From the NCBI RefSeq assembly GCF_003425985.1, contig NZ_CP022985.1:1711501-1775500 (forward strand): a DNA stretch of 64,000 nt, in the 5' to 3' direction. A program made the position numbers and the translations under genes. The first letter of the stretch is position 1. Each line of letters begins with the position of its first letter. Under the pieces are notes generated by a model, which was not told where the DNA came from, did not search any database, and saw only the letters and a program-made list of their open reading frames with translations. Source of the DNA: Mariniflexile sp. TRM1-10 (GTDB taxonomy: Bacteria > Bacteroidota > Bacteroidia > Flavobacteriales > Flavobacteriaceae). Shown piece after piece: positions 55,218-62,958 of this stretch.

Positions 55218-56690
55218 TCATTTATTATTTGAGCTGTATATACAATCGTTCACTTTTGTAAAATCGTCCTGACTGTCTGCAAGAACCATTAAAATATCCT
55301 TTGCTTCCAACTCCGTTGAACCACCCGGACGAATATATTCCCCGTTTCTTTTTATCATCACAATAAACGCTGATTTCGGGAAATTCAAATCAACAATTCT
55401 TTTGTTTACTGCGTGAAAATTGGGCAAAACTTCAAATTCTTGCAAGGATGATTTAGGAAGCTCTAAAATGAGTTTGTCTATTTCAGTAATCTTTTTTGCT
55501 TTTTCGGGCAAGGCAACATTGAGCCATTTAGCAACAATGGATAAAGTTGTTCCTTGAATTAAAACCGACGTAACAGATATGAAAAACACGATATTGAAAA
55601 TCATATTGGCCTTGTCGATTCCGGCCAACAAAGGATAAGTTGCAAACACAATTGGAACAGCACCACGCAAACCAACCCAAGAAATATAAAATCTTCTTTT
55701 AAGTCTCATTTTAAAAAACATCAAACTGAGAAAAACGCTCACAGGTCGAGCAACGATTATCAGAAATAATGAGATGATCATCCCTATGCCGAAATATGGA
55801 ATTATTTGAGAAGGGAAAACAAGTAAACCTAAGGTAAGGAAAAGCACAATCTGCATTAGCCAAGCCAAACCGTCATACATTTTCAAGATGGTTTTCTTGT
55901 GTATCAGGTCTTGATTGCCTAAGTAAACCGCACAAATGTAAATAGCGAGAAATCCGTTACCGCCCACAAAATCGGTTGCCGAGAATGTAATAAACATCAG
56001 AGCTATGACCAATACAGGATAAAGCCCTTCAAAGTCAAGCTTGATTTTATTGATTATAAATTTACTAAGTTTCCCAAAGGCAAAACCTACAATTCCACCC
56101 AAAATCATTTGTTGGAAAAACAGGGGAATGATGGATGCAATGCTTTGGTCCTGATTGATTACCAAAGTCAAAAATGCAATAGTCAATACATACGCCATTG
56201 GGTCGTTACTACCGCTTTCTAATTCCAATGTCGGGCGTAGATTTGTCTTTAAGGCAAGATTTTTTGAACGTAAGATTGAAAATACGGCAGCTGCGTCTGT
56301 TGATGAAACAATAGAGCCCAACAGCATACTTTCATAAATTGTAAAATCAGTAACGAACCAAACAAATGTCCCAAGTGAAAGGGCCGTTAGTAAAACGCCT
56401 AAAGTGGATAAAACAAGTCCTTCCCTTAGAATAGGTTTTACAGAAGTCCAATTGGTGTCAAGACCCCCTGAAAACAAAATGAAGTTAAGCGAAACAATAC
56501 CAATGAATTGGGCAATTTGCGGATTGTCGAAATTGATACCGCCAATGCCGTCAGAGCCTGCCAACATTCCAATCGTTAAAAAGAGCAATAATGTTGGAAC
56601 ACCAAATTTATAGGATGTCTTACCTACAATAATACTTACAAAAAGTAATAGAGAGCCAACTAATAATATATTTTCAATTGTTAAGTTCAT
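55218..56690 (-). CDS. Potassium/proton antiporter (CvrA/NhaP2-like)
   Basis: A 490-residue CPA1-type antiporter: 12 membrane segments (NILLVGSLLLFVSIIVGK, LEGLYPVLVIALMF...), the SGSNDPMAYVLTI ion site and the C-terminal cytosolic TrkA_C domain (about 410-490: LPNFHAVNKRIVDLNFPKSAFIVMIKRNGEYIRPGGSTELEAKDILMVLAD). K+ or Na+ for H+ exchange, probably pH or osmotic control. It precedes the ClC gene by 166 bp on the same strand. Confidence 0.9.
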   Translation of the reverse strand: MNLTIENILLVGSLLLFVSIIVGKTSYKFGVPTLLLFLTIGMLAGSDGIGGINFDNPQIAQFIGIVSLNFILFSGGLDTNWTSVKPILREGLVLSTLGVLLTALSLGTFVWFVTDFTIYESMLLGSIVSSTDAAAVFSILRSKNLALKTNLRPTLELESGSNDPMAYVLTIAFLTLVINQDQSIASIIPLFFQQMILGGIVGFAFGKLSKFIINKIKLDFEGLYPVLVIALMFITFSATDFVGGNGFLAIYICAVYLGNQDLIHKKTILKMYDGLAWLMQIVLFLTLGLLVFPSQIIPYFGIGMIISLFLIIVARPVSVFLSLMFFKMRLKRRFYISWVGLRGAVPIVFATYPLLAGIDKANMIFNIVFFISVTSVLIQGTTLSIVAKWLNVALPEKAKKITEIDKLILELPKSSLQEFEVLPNFHAVNKRIVDLNFPKSAFIVMIKRNGEYIRPGGSTELEAKDILMVLADSQDDFTKVNDCIYSSNNK

Positions 56691-56881
56691 TCTTTTTTTC
56701 TCTTACAACCGCACAAAGTTACGTTTTATCGTCAGTTAAAGTATCAAATAGTCCTATTGTTTTTTTAGTCTTGTCGAGCCGAAAACTGTCAACTTTCAGT
56801 ATGTCATTTCGGGGTCAGTTAGCATAGCTACCAGCTTTGTGCTAGCTAAAAATAGCAATTTTTATATATGGGGCTTAGCAA

Positions 56882-57622
56882 CTACTTTTTTTTCTTTCGT
56901 AAATCAGTTATTTTCCACAGTTTATAATCCATTTTGTACATAGATTTAAATACCAAACATATTTCCGCAATCATTTTGCTAAAATCTTCGTCAGGTTTCC
57001 ATTTGACTTTAAAGTCACCAATATCAATGTCATTGTGGTTTTCTGTGTGTGACAAGAAAAATTTTCTAAACATTAGAAATAACGTGTCTTTATAGGTGTG
57101 AAATAATTCAGGATATTTCCTTTGAACGTCAATAGTGAAATATGAGTTTTCCTCATATTCAAATCCGCTAAATTTTTTTAGTTCAAAAAGTTCAATCCAA
57201 AAATCATCACTCATATTTTTGAGATTGTCAGCGTGAAGAAATGAAGTTGTTAAATAAATTCCTTCCAAATCTGTCGCTAAATAATATGTCCCACCTGTTT
57301 TTATTGACTTTATTATTAAGGAAGGTCCATATAAATTCAAGTACATTTTACTTGTGTCAAAATCATCTTTAAAATTACCGTATTTTATAGCTAAATCAGC
57401 TATTTTTACAAGTACGTCTGAAGTTTCATAGGTCAGTTTTGTATATTCGTCTTCATTTAGACTTTCAACTGTAAAAATAGAATCTCTTTGTCGATTTAAA
57501 ATTTCAATCCAACGGTCGAACTCATTAAAATTATCTTTAATTATCTTGTTTAAATGACTATTCATTGATGAGGTTAAGTTGTTGTTAACGTTTATATACT
57601 GAACTTTCTTCTTTTTATACAA
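56882..57622 (-). CDS. Hypothetical protein, soluble, orphan
   Basis: A 246-residue mixed alpha/beta protein rich in Tyr, Phe, Asp and Lys. I do not recognise a family. The first ~19 residues (MYKKKKVQYINVNNNLTSS) may be upstream of the real start; MNSHLNK at 57565 is an alternative. There is no signal peptide or membrane segment. It is isolated, and its downstream flank (56820-56880: gttagcatagctacc, tgctagctaa, ggcttagcaactac) has short inverted motifs like those next to orphan cassette-like genes of Bacteroidota. Confidence 0.6.
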   Translation of the reverse strand: MYKKKKVQYINVNNNLTSSMNSHLNKIIKDNFNEFDRWIEILNRQRDSIFTVESLNEDEYTKLTYETSDVLVKIADLAIKYGNFKDDFDTSKMYLNLYGPSLIIKSIKTGGTYYLATDLEGIYLTTSFLHADNLKNMSDDFWIELFELKKFSGFEYEENSYFTIDVQRKYPELFHTYKDTLFLMFRKFFLSHTENHNDIDIGDFKVKWKPDEDFSKMIAEICLVFKSMYKMDYKLWKITDLRKKKK

Positions 57623-57861
57623 CTCGTATGGGCAGCTATGTAGAAGTTTTAGTGTTTTTATCTTTTTTACCTTTATTTAAAAATGATGAAAATTCTTATA
57701 ATATGCAATATATAAATGTTTTGTAAATTATCAAATGGATTTATATTTTTTCTGTTTAACAAAAAACACGAATTTAATTTGGTATTTCCAATTCACATAT
57801 GCTTTTTGTGCAAAGTCAAAATTATAAATGTAGATATCATTAAGACTAAAAATTTGTATAT

Positions 57862-57987
57862 ATGAACAGATTAAATGACAAAAAAACATGGAAAGTATTT
57901 CAAAAAATAATCTACGAAGGGATTAAAATTTATAAATATTGGGTAATATATCGGATTTCATTTGAAGAAGATTTCAAGTTTTATTAA
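57862..57987 (+). CDS. Small basic hypothetical protein (41 residues)
   Basis: Frame MNRLNDKKTWKVFQKIIYEGIKIYKYWVIYRISFEEDFKFY. It lies 8 bp upstream of the 97-residue gene, same strand, with a -7-like sequence just before it. Basic and aromatic, not similar to anything I know; could be a leader peptide or a chance frame. Confidence 0.4.
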   Translation: MNRLNDKKTWKVFQKIIYEGIKIYKYWVIYRISFEEDFKFY

Positions 57988-57995
57988 GTTTATAT

Positions 57996-58289
57996 ATGTC
58001 AAACAAAAACAATGATATGAATACTACAGAAACTGAATTTATACTAGCTGCCAATAGTATTGCCATGGCATTGTACAAGGAATCGAAGGAAGCCCTTATG
58101 GCATCTGATTGTTATGATTTTATGGTTTTTAAGTATTCCAGTCGGGAGGCTATTTTGGAAGACTTGGAGGAATGGGAAGAGTCTATCTCTATAGATGAAG
58201 ACACATATAGGGCATTACATGGTAACCTTTGTATAAAATTAAAAGCTTTTTTTGATACCCCTAACCCTGATCCATCCCTCTGGCTTTAG
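57996..58289 (+). CDS. Small acidic hypothetical protein
   Basis: A 97-residue acidic protein (ANSIAMALYKESKEALMASDCYDFMVFKYSSREAILEDLEEWEESISIDEDTYRALHG...). All-helical appearance, no known domain. It occurs in an accessory region among orphan genes, so it may be of mobile-element origin. The start has a usable spacing from the small frame upstream (8 bp). Confidence 0.55.
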   Translation: MSNKNNDMNTTETEFILAANSIAMALYKESKEALMASDCYDFMVFKYSSREAILEDLEEWEESISIDEDTYRALHGNLCIKLKAFFDTPNPDPSLWL

Positions 58290-58311
58290 TTTTGGGCATA
58301 GACAAATTCAA

Positions 58312-58482
58312 TTATTTTTTTGGGATATCGTTATTCTTGGCAATGTCATCCAAATTAGCATAATATTCTTCAAAATCAAACATGATGTCAAATATCTCTT
58401 TAGGATGAACACGTAATCCTGTTGCAATTTCAATTAAAGAAGTTAGTATGGACTTCTTTGTTCTCCATCTTTTATATATCAT
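58312..58482 (-). pseudogene. C-terminal fragment of an XRE-type regulator
   Basis: A 56-codon frame, MIYKRWRTKKSILTSLIEIATGLRVHPKEIFDIMFDFEEYYANLDD..., resembles the last helices of an XRE HTH protein (the LIEIA..L.VHPKEIF pattern) but the DNA-binding helices are missing. The frame is open upstream to a TAG near 58553 without ATG. Probably a remnant, possibly a small gene. Confidence 0.4.
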
Positions 58483-58645
58483 TGGCAAAAATCTATTTAC
58501 TTTGCCAAATTTATATTTATCGTTTTTCTTACTTAAGTTTTTCGATTTCTAAAGTTAAAAAGAAATATAAGTTCTAAAGTTTATGTAGTATAGTATAAAT
58601 ATTTAAATTATGCTTTTAGAAAATTCGATTGAGAATAGTGAGTAT

Positions 58646-58924
58646 TTATTTTTTGGATAATTTTTCGTATTTATTCATATCAAAATTGAAAAATTCATTT
58701 ATTGTTACATTCAATTCTTTCGATATGAGCAACAGAGTTTCATATGTTGGATTTGAATTTCCTCTTTCCAATTCTCCAATTGTCTTTTTTGCATGACCAG
58801 TCCTTAGTCCCAATTCCTCTTGTGAAATAGGCTTTCCTGTTTTAGGATTAATTATTTTTTTTCTAAGTTCAACGATTCTATATCCTAGAGCTTTCTTCTC
58901 ATTTCTATTTCTAATTTTTTCCAT
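58646..58924 (-). CDS. XRE-family transcriptional regulator
   Basis: A 92-residue Cro/CI-type HTH protein: LGYRIVELRKKIINPKTGKPISQEELGLRTGHAKKTIGELERGNSNPTYETLLLISKELNVTINEFF. The HTH spans about 15-75. A perfect 24-bp palindrome 32 bp upstream (58956-58979) and a half-site TTAGGATA at the start codon suggest autoregulation. It is alone; the fragment downstream is similar in type. Confidence 0.9.
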   Translation of the reverse strand: MEKIRNRNEKKALGYRIVELRKKIINPKTGKPISQEELGLRTGHAKKTIGELERGNSNPTYETLLLISKELNVTINEFFNFDMNKYEKLSKK

Positions 58925-58955
58925 TAGGATAAAATTCAGTCTTAAAATTGAAAAT

Positions 58956-58979
58956 TTAGGATACTTATAAGTATCCTAA
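58956..58979. promoter_or_regulatory. Perfect 24-bp palindrome, probable operator of the XRE regulator
   Basis: TTAGGATACTTA plus its perfect complement. A half-site (TTAGGATA) recurs at 58924-58931, over the XRE start codon. Confidence 0.7.
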
Positions 58980-59084
58980 ATAAAAAAATCATATATTAGC
59001 CGTTGAATTATTATTTTTGCGATTCTTCAAAACAAAATATTTGAAGCATTCGCTTTGAATCTCGCCATTGAAAACTGGTAATTT

Positions 59085-59200
59085 TTGCAACGAGATGATA
59101 AGTAAGATGCTCACGTCTCTCTCTTTGGGCGTGGGCTCACTTATTGTTGCATGGTATACCAGTACCTCAATGGCAGTAAGCTGAGTTCCACGCCTTTTTT
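59085..59200 (+). ncRNA. Structured RNA candidate ending in a terminator
   Basis: Nested inverted pairs: TGCAAC...GTTGCA, ATAAGT...ACTTAT, CTCACG...CGTGGG, and finally GGCGTGGGCTCA (59128-59139) with TGAGTTCCACGCC (59182-59194) followed by TTTTTT. Some pairs exclude each other, so two folds are possible. There is no frame; it precedes the orphan gene/sigma factor pair. Confidence 0.5.
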
Positions 59201-59303
59201 GTTTTTAAACTTAAAAGGTTTATTGGGTTGACCTTATTTTCAGGCAATTTCAAGTTTATAGAACCCCATAAACAAGTATATGTTAACCTTAAACCTAATC
59301 CCA

Positions 59304-59651
59304 ATGGAAAAAAACAAGGAACCAATAGAGTCCAACTCCTTTATACTGCCACAGCACGATATTCTAGACTCACTAAGACTATTACTGGACAGGTCAAGCC
59401 TCAGCAATCTTGTTAAAGAACACTGCGGCACGGCACTCAAGGTCATGGGCATTTTGTATACCGACCTCGCCTATGGTACAGGAGCCCAGCTTTTATCAAG
59501 AAAAGAATTTGACACGTTCTTTAAATCGCTTCCTGCCGTATATTATAATAACAGGGAACTGATTTCTATAGATACACTAACCAAGAATATAAAAAAGTGC
59601 CTCGAAACAAATGAAGTTGTAACCATTGGTAAGGAAGGTACAAAACCATGA
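59304..59651 (+). CDS. Hypothetical protein before the sigma factor gene
   Basis: Open from 59280; MEKNKEPIESNSFILPQHD at 59304 is preferred (115 residues). A soluble helical protein (LDSLRLLLDRSSLSNLVKEHCGTALKVMGILYTDLAYGTGAQLLSRKEFDTFFKSLP). Not a family I recognise. Its stop overlaps the ATG of the sigma factor gene (ATGA), so the two were a translation-coupled pair. A possible role is regulation of the sigma factor. Confidence 0.6.
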   Translation: MEKNKEPIESNSFILPQHDILDSLRLLLDRSSLSNLVKEHCGTALKVMGILYTDLAYGTGAQLLSRKEFDTFFKSLPAVYYNNRELISIDTLTKNIKKCLETNEVVTIGKEGTKP

Positions 59652-60180
59652 GCGAAGGCAAAAAAGAACAGACACTTAAGGACTACAACAAGCTTTTTAT
59701 GAGCCTGTACCCACAACTATGTGTGTTAGCATACAAGTACCTTGACAATTTGAGCTCTCAAAAGACATCGTTCAGGAGGTTTTTATTAAGGTATGGGAAG
59801 ACAAGACTACTTTCCAAGATGAAAACCATACTACTGGATATTTTTATAAAGCCGTAAGGAATAAATGCCTCAACCACCTAAAAAGCAAACGTCACCAACT
59901 TACAGAGCGGTATGCGGACCAAAATATAAAAACCTATGAGACGGAAGAATTCCTTATGTCTGAGGCAGTAGTTGTGGAAACGACCGTTATCATAGAAAAC
60001 GCCATCAAGGAACTACCAGACAAGGCGGCACAGGTTATTAGACTTAGCATCAAGGACTATACTAACGATGAGATTGCAAAGAAACTATCTATCTCTGTTA
60101 ATACAGTCAAGGATCATAAAAAGGTGGCATACCGTAAATTAAGAAACCTCCTAGGTTTTTTAAGGCAAGTTTTATTATAG
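59648..60180 (+). pseudogene. ECF-type RNA polymerase sigma factor, frameshifted
   Basis: The first frame (59648-59857) encodes MSEGKKEQTLKDYNKLFMSLYPQLCVLAYKYLDN; from about 59750 the sequence continues in the next frame as ELSKDIVQEVFIKVWEDKTTFQDENHTTGYFYKAVRNKCLNHLKSKR (sigma region 2) and later ELPDKAAQVIRLSIKDYTNDEIAKKLSISVNTVKDHKKVAYRKLRNLL (region 4 HTH), ending at 60180. One base (a T in the aattt run before gagctc) appears lost. Otherwise the whole gene is there, so it is a recent pseudogene or a sequencing error. Confidence 0.85.
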
Positions 60181-60621
60181 CTATATCATAAAACTCTTTA
60201 ACAATACAACTATGTAATCTGGAAGCTAGTCTTTATGTGGCAATTTAATCAACTATGTATGTGTATATGGTGGTAAGCATCGTGGTTTAGAAAGCCACTG
60301 AAAGGGTATTGAAAAATATCATTATTGGGTGTTGCTGGGCGATTTTTTCAATACGCTTTACCTGAACATCCAGCAAAGCTCTTTTATGAACGGCGGGATT
60401 TGCGTGGGAGAAATAAATGTGCTTTGTGGATGAAAAAATAGTCAACTCAATAATTTTAACGGTGAGCAATATGATTCTTTTGTTATTATTCCCTTTTTAA
60501 GTAATCCTTCTACAAACATTTTTCCGTCACAAGTAAGGTATCTTTTATCATAAAAAAGCTTAAAAAAAAGTTTATTTTCTAGACGAAAAAAAGCATAAGC
60601 AAAATATTGGAGACCAAGAGG
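60181..60621. other. Gap between the sigma pseudogene and the Kef-type antiporter
   Basis: No convincing gene. A 60-codon minus frame at 60287-60469 has no start context or family. Plus-strand and minus-strand frames are short. The antiporter terminator is not clear. Confidence 0.4.
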
Positions 60622-62406
60622 TTAAACAATATAAAGAACAGTTTCTCCTATATCTATAGTATCATTGTAATGAAAAGGACGTTTGTTTTCATTTTTATCA
60701 ATAACTAAAATGGGTAAAATCTTTACATTTTCACTTAATTTAGATTTTAGCCATTCCCTTGTGGGCATTTTTTGCTCTACTTTTTCAAATAGCTCTTTAT
60801 GCTCATTGTTTTGGATTTTTTTAATCCAGTTATCTATATTTATTTTTGATGCAAAAAGTGTAGATGTAGAAATTGATTTAAGAAGGCTAATACCTGCTCG
60901 TCCTTCCCCTGGGGTTAAAACTATATGTTTTTCAGGTATATAAAAAGCATCATGGGCTAGTTGGGCGACCAAAAGGTTAATCTCGCTATTACTGGTTAGA
61001 CCTAAAAAGGTTTTAAAATTCTTTGCTCCAACTTCTTCCAAGGTATTTGACTCCAGAGCATTTCCATGGATACAATTAAAACCATTTGCTTTTGCCGAAG
61101 CTACTAAATCTTTATTTGAATCAATAAGGGTTACTTTATTCGAGTCTTTTAAATATTTTGACATGAGCAGAGCCAGAGAGTTTGCTCCCATAATGAGAAA
61201 ACCTTCTCTTGTTTTTTGTCGAACAAGCTTTCCACTCTTTTGAAGCCAATTTGTAGTCCAGGTCAGCATGATTGGAACAGAAAGCGTTGTTAGTATAGCC
61301 ATGAACACTAAAATTGAAAACACTTCTTGGGTAATAACACCTTTTTGTAGACCAATACCGGCAATGATAATTTCTACGGCGCCACGGCCATTCATACCAG
61401 CGCCAACAGCGAGACCCTCTCTCCAACCGTGCCCACTTGGCAAATAAAATAAGACAGCACCCAGAATTTTACCGGCAAAGGCAATTACCAAGATTAAAAT
61501 AAGGAGGTTTAGGTCTGTTTTAAAAACGTCTAAAGTTACTTGAAATCCTGTGGAAACAAAGAAGATAGGAGCCATAAACCCAATAGAAACATTATGGAAC
61601 ACACTATTAACCTGCTTGGTGATTTGTTTTTCAAAAATACCATCCCGAACAAACAAACCGGCCATAAAAGCCCCTAGAATACTATGCAAACCAGCGATTT
61701 CGGCTAATTCAGAAAAACCAAAAACAATAACAAGCAAGAGGGTAAAATACAGTGTTTTATCTTTTATATTATATTTGGTAAATAGTTTACCAACATAGGG
61801 GAGTATATATAGACCCAAGACTGAAGTAAGACCAAAGAACAATAGCGCTTTTACGGCTACAATAACAACGCCCATAGTGTCTACATAACCAGCATCAATA
61901 AAGCTACTAAGGCCCGCAAAAATAATAAGGGCAAGCGTGTCAGATATAAGTGCACCTACCATTAGTACATAAGCAATACGTGTATCCAATAAGTTGAGAT
62001 CAACGAGTATCCTGCTTTTAGTAACTAAAGAAGTAACGCCTACGGCAATACCAACAAAAAATCCTGATATTTGTGTGCCACCAGTTATTGTAATGGCATA
62101 ATAACCCAAAATAAATGGGACTAAGAACCCTCCCAAAGCTGCCAGTAAGCCCGCTTTAGATGCCTTACCAAGATCCTTAAAGTTAATTTCCATCCCAATG
62201 TAGGCCATGAGCATAATGATGCCTGTTTCTGCTAATACATCTATAGTTGAATTACTATCGATCCACCCCAATAGAGCGGGTCCTACAAGAATACCAACAA
62301 GCAGCTCGCCTAAAATAGCTGGATAACCAATTCTTTTCATGGCAAATCCTCCTATCCAAGCAGATATTAAAATAAGTAGGATACCTAAAATGTCATAACC
62401 TTCCAT
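60622..62406 (-). CDS. CPA2-type cation/proton antiporter with TrkA-N domain (Kef-like)
   Basis: A 594-residue protein with 12-13 membrane segments and the antiporter core (GYPAILGELLVGILVGPALLG, ISDTLALIIF, HSILGAFMAGLFV, GAGMNGRGAVEIIIAG). After the membrane part comes a TrkA-N NAD-binding domain (FLIMGANSLALLMSKYLKDSNKVTLID) that gates ion flow. Ion specificity is K+ or Na+. Single gene at the right of the accessory region. Confidence 0.9.
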   Translation of the reverse strand: MEGYDILGILLILISAWIGGFAMKRIGYPAILGELLVGILVGPALLGWIDSNSTIDVLAETGIIMLMAYIGMEINFKDLGKASKAGLLAALGGFLVPFILGYYAITITGGTQISGFFVGIAVGVTSLVTKSRILVDLNLLDTRIAYVLMVGALISDTLALIIFAGLSSFIDAGYVDTMGVVIVAVKALLFFGLTSVLGLYILPYVGKLFTKYNIKDKTLYFTLLLVIVFGFSELAEIAGLHSILGAFMAGLFVRDGIFEKQITKQVNSVFHNVSIGFMAPIFFVSTGFQVTLDVFKTDLNLLILILVIAFAGKILGAVLFYLPSGHGWREGLAVGAGMNGRGAVEIIIAGIGLQKGVITQEVFSILVFMAILTTLSVPIMLTWTTNWLQKSGKLVRQKTREGFLIMGANSLALLMSKYLKDSNKVTLIDSNKDLVASAKANGFNCIHGNALESNTLEEVGAKNFKTFLGLTSNSEINLLVAQLAHDAFYIPEKHIVLTPGEGRAGISLLKSISTSTLFASKINIDNWIKKIQNNEHKELFEKVEQKMPTREWLKSKLSENVKILPILVIDKNENKRPFHYNDTIDIGETVLYIV

Positions 62407-62515
62407 ATTTAACCTTTTGTGTAAAGTGTAAACTTACAAAAAAGGCGTTAAGGAATAGAATATATAATGGATTTAATTATATTCGTGAAAACAAAACGTA
62501 GCAGTCAATTGGTTA

Positions 62516-62716
62516 ATGAATATGGATTTATATTTAACTCTGGCAATCATTTTAGTAGGTGTATTCCTTTTTGTAAAGGATTATTTTTCTATAGATACAA
62601 CATCTATTCTTATCATGGCTCTGTTTATTGTTACAGGGATATTAAATCCAGAAGAGGGTTTTTCGAGGTTTAACTATTCAGCTACATTAGTATTGGGCTC
62701 TATATTTGTGGTATAA
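62516..62716 (+). pseudogene. SLC13-type permease, truncated by a repeat
   Basis: Frame MNMDLYLTLAIILVGVFLFVKDYFSIDTTSILIMALFIVTG... stops after about 66 residues exactly where the 126-bp repeat begins (62714). The sequence matches the N-terminus of the intact paralogue at 62959 position by position (for example KDYFSID / TDKFSVD), so it is a truncated copy of the same type of gene. Confidence 0.8.
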
Positions 62717-62840
62717 GTGGCGGATTTTAATCAAAGTTGGGTTTTTCCCCGACGCTTTGTGTCGAATGAAAAATAGATTTCGCTTTGAGATCCCATACGT
62801 TCTGCGTTGAGGCAATTCATGTTCGATTTTTAAAATAAAA
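62715..62840 (+). repeat. Dispersed ~126-bp repeat, copy 2 (right edge of accessory region)
   Basis: Same orientation and similar sequence to 52840-52967. It supplies the stop codon that truncates the permease fragment. Confidence 0.8.
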
Positions 62841-62958
62841 AAAGCTAAATTGGTCTGAAGAATTACTATCAAACTTTAAGCGGCACTTTTAAATATTTAT
62901 AAAAAGTATTTGGAAACTCTCTCTACGAGTAAGATCTAACATATCTAAAAAATTCTCT

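Noticed and set aside
60287..60469. 60-residue minus frame upstream of the Kef-type antiporter
   Set aside because: No recognised domain; no promoter or ribosome site; could be a decayed gene but unsupported.
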